DNA from: Desulfosarcina sp.
GTDB taxonomy: Bacteria > Desulfobacterota > Desulfobacteria > Desulfobacterales > Desulfosarcinaceae
Length of the DNA stretch: 8,609 nucleotides
Assembly (NCBI GenBank): GCA_018224455.1
Contig: JAGTUY010000007.1
Coordinates: forward strand, 1-8,609
Direction: 5' to 3'
Part shown: positions 5,176 through 8,609 of the stretch, one piece after another
Position numbering within the stretch: the first letter of the stretch is position 1
Layout of the letters: each line of letters starts with the position of its first letter
Notes under the pieces: model-generated
What the model saw: only the letters and a program-made list of their open reading frames with translations
The model's database searches: none
What the model was told of the DNA's origin: nothing
Position numbers and translations under genes: made by a program

Positions 5176-7134
5176 ATGAATCTATTTTTTCTGTCAATGC
5201 TGATCATTGCTGCCGGTGGTTTGCTTCCACTTTTTTCGTTCAGGCAGTTTAGCTTGATGAAAATCCTGGGTGTCCTGGGAATCAGCATCGGCTGCGGTCT
5301 GGGGATGCTCGACGCCTTGTCTAAGCTTTCACACGATGGACCGGCCATCGCTTCTTTTGAATACCTGAATTCTTTCTCGCTCGCTTTTCGAATCGATGGA
5401 CTGTCCGCATTTTTTCTGCTGGCCATCTTTGCGGTTTGTCTGCTGGCGGCCATTTACAGCTTCCACTACATGAACCACCCGGAAAAGGCCCTTCGTACGG
5501 CCGCCAGCTATTTTTTCTTCAGCCTGTTGGCCGCCTCCATGGCCCTGGTGGTGGTCGCCGACAACATGATCACCTTCCTGTTGTCATGGGAAATCATGTC
5601 CCTATCCTCCTTTTTCCTGGTCGTCTACGATTATCAAACCCCGGAAAACCGAAAAGCCGGCTACCTTTATTTTATCTTTTCCCATGTGGGCACCATGTTC
5701 ATCTTTGCCGCCTTCGGCGTGCTTTACAGCCACACCGGCAGCTTTGGATTCGAATCGGCCGGGCTCTCCGATGCAGCTAAAATGGCGGCTTTTATCCTTG
5801 CCTTTATCGGTTTCGGCTCCAAGGCCGGCGTGTTCCCGTTCCATATCTGGCTGCCCCATGCCCACCCGGCGGCACCCTCTCACATCTCCGCCGTCATGTC
5901 CGGGGTGATGATTAAAACCGGTATCTACGGGATTCTGCGAATGTACAGCATCCTGAACCCGCACACGCCGGTTTTGGGAACGATGGTTCTGGTTTTCGGC
6001 ATGGTGTCCGGCGTCCTGGGTGTGGTTTACGCCCTCGGCCAGCATGACCTCAAGCGGCTTTTGGCCTATCACAGCGTCGAGAACATCGGCATCATTCTCA
6101 TCGGCATCGGTATCGGCATGATCGGCGTAGAAGCGAATAACCCGGTCATGGCCGTTCTGGGTTTTTCCGGCGCGTTGCTGCATGTGCTCAACCATTCCCT
6201 TTTCAAATCGCTCCTGTTCATGGGCGCCGGTGTGGTGCTTAAAAAAACCGGCACCCGCTCCATCGACGCCCTGGGCGGTCTGCTTAAACATATGAAAGTC
6301 ACCGGGGTGACCTTTCTGGTCGGATCCCTGGCGATTGCCGGCCTTCCGCCTTTTAACGGGTTCGTCAGCGAGTTTTTCATCTATGTGGGCAGTTTCAAAG
6401 GCATTCCCGTCGACGAATCACCGGTATTCGTGGTCAGTCTGCTCGCCATCATCAGCCTGGCCGTCATCGGGGGGCTGGCTTTGGCCTGCTTTACCAAAGT
6501 CGTGGGTGTGGTCTTCCAGGGCGAACCGAGGAGCCCGGCCGCGCAGTCGGTGGATGAAAAAGGGCCGACAATGCTTTTGCCCATGATCATCCTGGCCGGC
6601 GCCTGTGCAGTCATCGGCATCTATCCCACCGCGTTCATGTTCATGGTCCTGAAGGCGGTGCCGGCCCTGGGACTCGACTATGCAAACATTCCCATGGAAC
6701 CGGTTGCCCGCATGTCCGCCAACATTACCTTGGGGGCGACCCTTTTTCTTGCATTGCTGCTGGTCATACTGGCCGTTCGGCGTATCTTGTACCAGGGAAA
6801 AGCCATCGGACGCGCCGGTACGTGGGGCTGCGGGTTTACCCAGCCCACCGTGCGCATGCAGTACACCGGGTCTTCCTATGCCGCCTCGATACTTGAATTC
6901 TTCAAACCGGCGGCTCCGCTCGAGGAGGACCACCCGCCGGTGAGCGGATTGTTTCCAAGGGCAACCCATTACCACAGCCACATCCATGATATCATCGAAC
7001 GACACCTGAACCGCATGGTTGTCAACCCGGTGCTGTGGCTGTTCGACAAACTGCGCTGGATACAGCATGGCGATATTCACCTGTATATCGCCTACATCCT
7101 GCTGGCCATCGTGGTGTTGCTGTTTTTCGTTTAA
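5176..7134 (+). CDS. hyfB: Hydrogenase-4 component B-like antiporter-type membrane subunit
   Basis: This is a 652-residue member of the NuoL/NuoM/NuoN and Mrp-antiporter superfamily, closest in style to HyfB/HycC of group 4 [NiFe]-hydrogenases and Ehr complexes. It should conduct H+ or Na+ through the inner membrane. It is almost wholly hydrophobic helices. The proton-channel signatures are present: Glu139 in LLSWEIMSLSSFFL (the TM5 glutamate), Lys216 in GFGSKAGVFPFHIWLPHAHP, the following PAAPSHISAVMSGVMIK with Lys247, Lys293 in HDLKRLLAYHSVENIG, Lys344 in LNHSLFKSLLFMGAG, and Glu399 in LPPFNGFVSEFF. The C-terminal part has the HyfB-type WGCGF (about 550-554) and a His-rich loop (ATHYHSHIHD, about 596-605) before a last membrane helix. 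ATG 5176 has AGAAGGA (5155-5161) 14 bp upstream, slightly far, but it is the only start before an upstream in-frame TAG. It is the first gene of the operon. Confidence 0.9.
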   Translation: MNLFFLSMLIIAAGGLLPLFSFRQFSLMKILGVLGISIGCGLGMLDALSKLSHDGPAIASFEYLNSFSLAFRIDGLSAFFLLAIFAVCLLAAIYSFHYMNHPEKALRTAASYFFFSLLAASMALVVVADNMITFLLSWEIMSLSSFFLVVYDYQTPENRKAGYLYFIFSHVGTMFIFAAFGVLYSHTGSFGFESAGLSDAAKMAAFILAFIGFGSKAGVFPFHIWLPHAHPAAPSHISAVMSGVMIKTGIYGILRMYSILNPHTPVLGTMVLVFGMVSGVLGVVYALGQHDLKRLLAYHSVENIGIILIGIGIGMIGVEANNPVMAVLGFSGALLHVLNHSLFKSLLFMGAGVVLKKTGTRSIDALGGLLKHMKVTGVTFLVGSLAIAGLPPFNGFVSEFFIYVGSFKGIPVDESPVFVVSLLAIISLAVIGGLALACFTKVVGVVFQGEPRSPAAQSVDEKGPTMLLPMIILAGACAVIGIYPTAFMFMVLKAVPALGLDYANIPMEPVARMSANITLGATLFLALLLVILAVRRILYQGKAIGRAGTWGCGFTQPTVRMQYTGSSYAASILEFFKPAAPLEEDHPPVSGLFPRATHYHSHIHDIIERHLNRMVVNPVLWLFDKLRWIQHGDIHLYIAYILLAIVVLLFFV

Positions 7135-7140
7135 AAACGA

Positions 7141-7182
7141 TGAACGTCGAACATCGAACGTCCAACATCGAATTATGAATAT
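7141..7182. repeat. Heptamer tandem repeat of the NIEHRTSNIE type
   Basis: Six imperfect 7-bp units run head to tail between hyfB and hyfC: tgaacgt, cgaacat, cgaacgt, ccaacat, cgaatta, tgaatat (7141-7182). The best-conserved core is (C/T)GAAC(A/G)T. Read through in one frame it would give N-V-E-H-R-T-S-N-I-E, the pattern that recurs as spurious ORFs in many environmental bacterial genomes. It occupies most of the 59-bp spacer, and the hyfC ribosome binding site AGGGA (7183-7187) starts immediately after it. Confidence 0.75.
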
Positions 7183-7193
7183 AGGGAACACTT

Positions 7194-8114
7194 ATGCTTG
7201 AATCGATCCTACTATGGTCGTTCGCCTTGCTGACGGCGCCATTATTCGCCGGTGTCATCTTCAAGGTGAAAGCGTTCTTCGGCGGCCGCAAAGGCTCCCC
7301 GGTGCTGATCAATTACTACACGCTGGTCAAACTGTGCAAAAAAGGATCGGTGTACAGCACCAGCAGCACCTTTATTTTCAGGCTGGGCCCCATGGTGTCT
7401 CTGGGTGCGGCAGCCACCTCGCTGCTCTTTTTGCCCATTGCCGGCCACGCCCCGGTGCTCTCATTTGACGGGGACGTGATCTTCATCCTGTACCTGCTGG
7501 GTCTGGCCCGTTTCTTCACCATCGCCGCCGCCATGGACACAGCCTCGCCGTTCGAGGGCATGGGCGCGGCCCGGGAGGCTTACTTTCCCATTATCTGCGA
7601 AGCCAGCATGTTCATGATCCTGATCCTGTTTTACCGGCTGACCGGCGACCTGAGTTTTGCCGCCTTCTTTTCCGGCGGTCAACCCTTCGGGCTCTGGCAG
7701 ACCGCCGGATCTCCCATACTCTTCGTGGTGATTGCTTTTTTCATCATCCTGCTCACCGAAAACGCCCGGGTGCCAGTGGACGATCCGGCCACGCACCTGG
7801 AATTGACCATGATCCACGAGGTGATGGTTCTGGATCACAGCGGTCCCGACTTCGCTTTCATCGAAATGGGCGCGTTTCTGAAGATGTTTTTCTACGCATC
7901 CATTGTCGCCCGTCTGGTTTTTCCCTTTGAATTGAGTAATCCGGCATTGAATCTGGGGTTGTTCTCCCTTGGTCTGCTGATCGTCTATGGTTCCGTGGGT
8001 GTCACGGAATCGGTCATGGCCCGCTACCGCATGGACCGGGTGCCCAAATTTGTGCTCACCTCCTTTGCCCTGGCCTTTTTTGCAACCGTTATCACCCTGG
8101 AGTTTTTAAAATGA
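7194..8114 (+). CDS. hyfC: Hydrogenase-4 component C / HycD-like NuoH-family membrane subunit
   Basis: This 306-residue integral membrane protein belongs to the NuoH/HyfC/HycD family, which links the soluble hydrogenase-like arm to the antiporter-type subunits. The family landmarks are the first cytoplasmic loop VKAFFGGRKGSPVLINYYTL (25-44) with LVKLCKKG, the acidic loop DTASPFEGMGAAREAYFPI (115-133), and the long charged loop ENARVPVDDPATHLELTMIH (189-208), continuing EVMVLDHSGPDFAFIE. These match the parts of NuoH that form the quinone-chamber and proton-entry region in complex I. About eight membrane segments are seen, as expected. AGGGA (7183-7187) lies 6 bp before ATG 7194. Its TGA overlaps the next ATG (ATGA, 8111-8114), so translation is coupled to hyfE. 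The electron acceptor or donor cannot be told without the soluble subunits. Confidence 0.92.
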   Translation: MLESILLWSFALLTAPLFAGVIFKVKAFFGGRKGSPVLINYYTLVKLCKKGSVYSTSSTFIFRLGPMVSLGAAATSLLFLPIAGHAPVLSFDGDVIFILYLLGLARFFTIAAAMDTASPFEGMGAAREAYFPIICEASMFMILILFYRLTGDLSFAAFFSGGQPFGLWQTAGSPILFVVIAFFIILLTENARVPVDDPATHLELTMIHEVMVLDHSGPDFAFIEMGAFLKMFFYASIVARLVFPFELSNPALNLGLFSLGLLIVYGSVGVTESVMARYRMDRVPKFVLTSFALAFFATVITLEFLK

Positions 8115-8609
8115 CTCATCCGGTCGATACGATCCTATCCCTGGCCCTGCTGTCGATTCTCTTCTCCTTCGGCTCCAGCCGCCTGCCGGGCCTGATCAAG
8201 GTAATGGCCTTTCAGGGCGTGGTGGTGAGCATTGTGCCGCTGTTTGTCGGCCATGAGATGTCCACCGGCGGCATCGTCTTCACCATCGTGACCCTGATCA
8301 TCCGCGGCATCGTCATTCCCGGGTGCATCTACCTGGCCATCAAGAAAGTCGCCATCGCACGCGAAGTGGAGCCCATCGTCGGCTACCATGCCAGCATCCT
8401 GGCCGGTTTGCTGCTGATCGTCGGCGCCACCTTTGCCAGCCATCGCATCGATGTGCCCTACAGCAGTGTCAGCGCCCTGTTGCTGCCCGCGGCCATCTCT
8501 CTTCTGGGTGCCGGCATGTTCCTGCTCATGGCCCGGCGCAACGCCATCGCCATGGTCCTGGGCTACATCATGATGGAAAACGGCATCTCCCTGGTGGGCA
8601 CCACTTTCT
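8111..8609 (+). CDS. hyfE: Hydrogenase-4 component E-like membrane subunit, 3' end outside window
   Basis: An open frame starts at ATG 8111, overlapping the hyfC stop by 4 bp, and runs 166 codons to the window edge without a stop. GGAG (8099-8102) lies 8 bp upstream. The product is nearly all membrane helices: residues about 5-20, 30-47, 53-78, 90-108 and 120-140. Then comes LGYIMMENGISLVGTTF (150-166), which matches the conserved GYxxMENG segment of HyfE proteins and the MnhC/NuoK-like end of this family. E. coli HyfE is about 216 residues, so about 50 residues are missing. HyfE is present in Hyf and Ehr complexes but absent from the E. coli hyc (FHL-1) operon, so it argues for a Hyf/Ehr-type complex here. 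The N-terminal SSRLPGLIKVMAFQGVVVSI is also in keeping with the family. Confidence 0.88.
   Translation, partial: MTHPVDTILSLALLSILFSFGSSRLPGLIKVMAFQGVVVSIVPLFVGHEMSTGGIVFTIVTLIIRGIVIPGCIYLAIKKVAIAREVEPIVGYHASILAGLLLIVGATFASHRIDVPYSSVSALLLPAAISLLGAGMFLLMARRNAIAMVLGYIMMENGISLVGTTF

Noticed and set aside
5602..6291. 229-codon minus-strand frame inside hyfB
   Set aside because: It is antisense to a well-matched membrane protein, rich in His, Gln and Asp as expected from reversed hydrophobic codons, and has no family resemblance.
6418..7191. 257-codon minus-strand frame across the end of hyfB
   Set aside because: It is an antisense shadow of hyfB that starts inside the heptamer repeat; its first residues (TFDVRRSSF) are the reverse reading of that repeat.
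7135..7193. CRISPR-like or direct-repeat array between hyfB and hyfC
   Set aside because: Units are 7 bp with no spacers, far from CRISPR size; it is a short tandem repeat.

Overview
The window looks like chromosomal DNA of a strictly anaerobic Desulfobacterota (former Deltaproteobacteria) lineage, perhaps Desulfosarcina-like. The clues are moderately GC-rich coding DNA, a Hyf-type membrane hydrogenase or Ehr-like gene cluster, a PilZ protein, and several small cysteine-rich or DUF proteins of a kind common in sulfate reducers. This assignment is inference from protein style and gene content; no marker gene is present.

Layout. Positions 1-567 (+) hold the 3' part of a predicted lipoprotein gene whose true start probably lies outside the window. 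It converges on a six-gene minus-strand series that occupies 599-5080. Read in its own direction, the series is: a YkgJ-type cysteine-cluster protein with a long unknown N-terminal part (5080-4094), a small Cys-rich protein (3989-3630, possibly with a frameshifted N-terminus reaching 4063), a DUF3783 protein (3584-3156), a long aldo/keto reductase of 510 aa (3151-1619), the regulatory small subunit of acetolactate synthase (1502-1014), and a single-domain PilZ protein (865-599). The DUF3783 and aldo/keto reductase genes are 4 bp apart and are surely cotranscribed. ilvN and pilZ have longer leaders (116 and 148 bp) and may have their own promoters. Nested inverted repeats follow ilvN.

A 95-bp divergent intergenic region (5081-5175), containing a 17-bp dyad, separates this series from a plus-strand operon that runs off the right edge. 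It encodes a HyfB-like antiporter-type subunit (5176-7134), a HyfC/HycD-like NuoH-family subunit (7194-8114) and a HyfE-like subunit (8111 to the end, incomplete). These are membrane-arm parts of a group 4 [NiFe]-hydrogenase (formate hydrogenlyase/Hyf) or of a hydrogenase-related Ehr complex. The catalytic large subunit that would decide between them is outside the window. There is no hyfD between hyfC and hyfE, unlike E. coli hyf. The 59-bp hyfB-hyfC gap carries a short heptamer tandem repeat of the interspersed 'NIEHRTSNIE' type.

No tRNA, rRNA, CRISPR array, transposase or phage gene was seen. No gene-free stretch exceeds 300 bases. The least ordinary items are the possible frameshift in the Cys-rich gene, the heptamer repeat inside the hyf operon, the large helical insert in the aldo/keto reductase, and the uncharacterised N-terminal region of the YkgJ protein.
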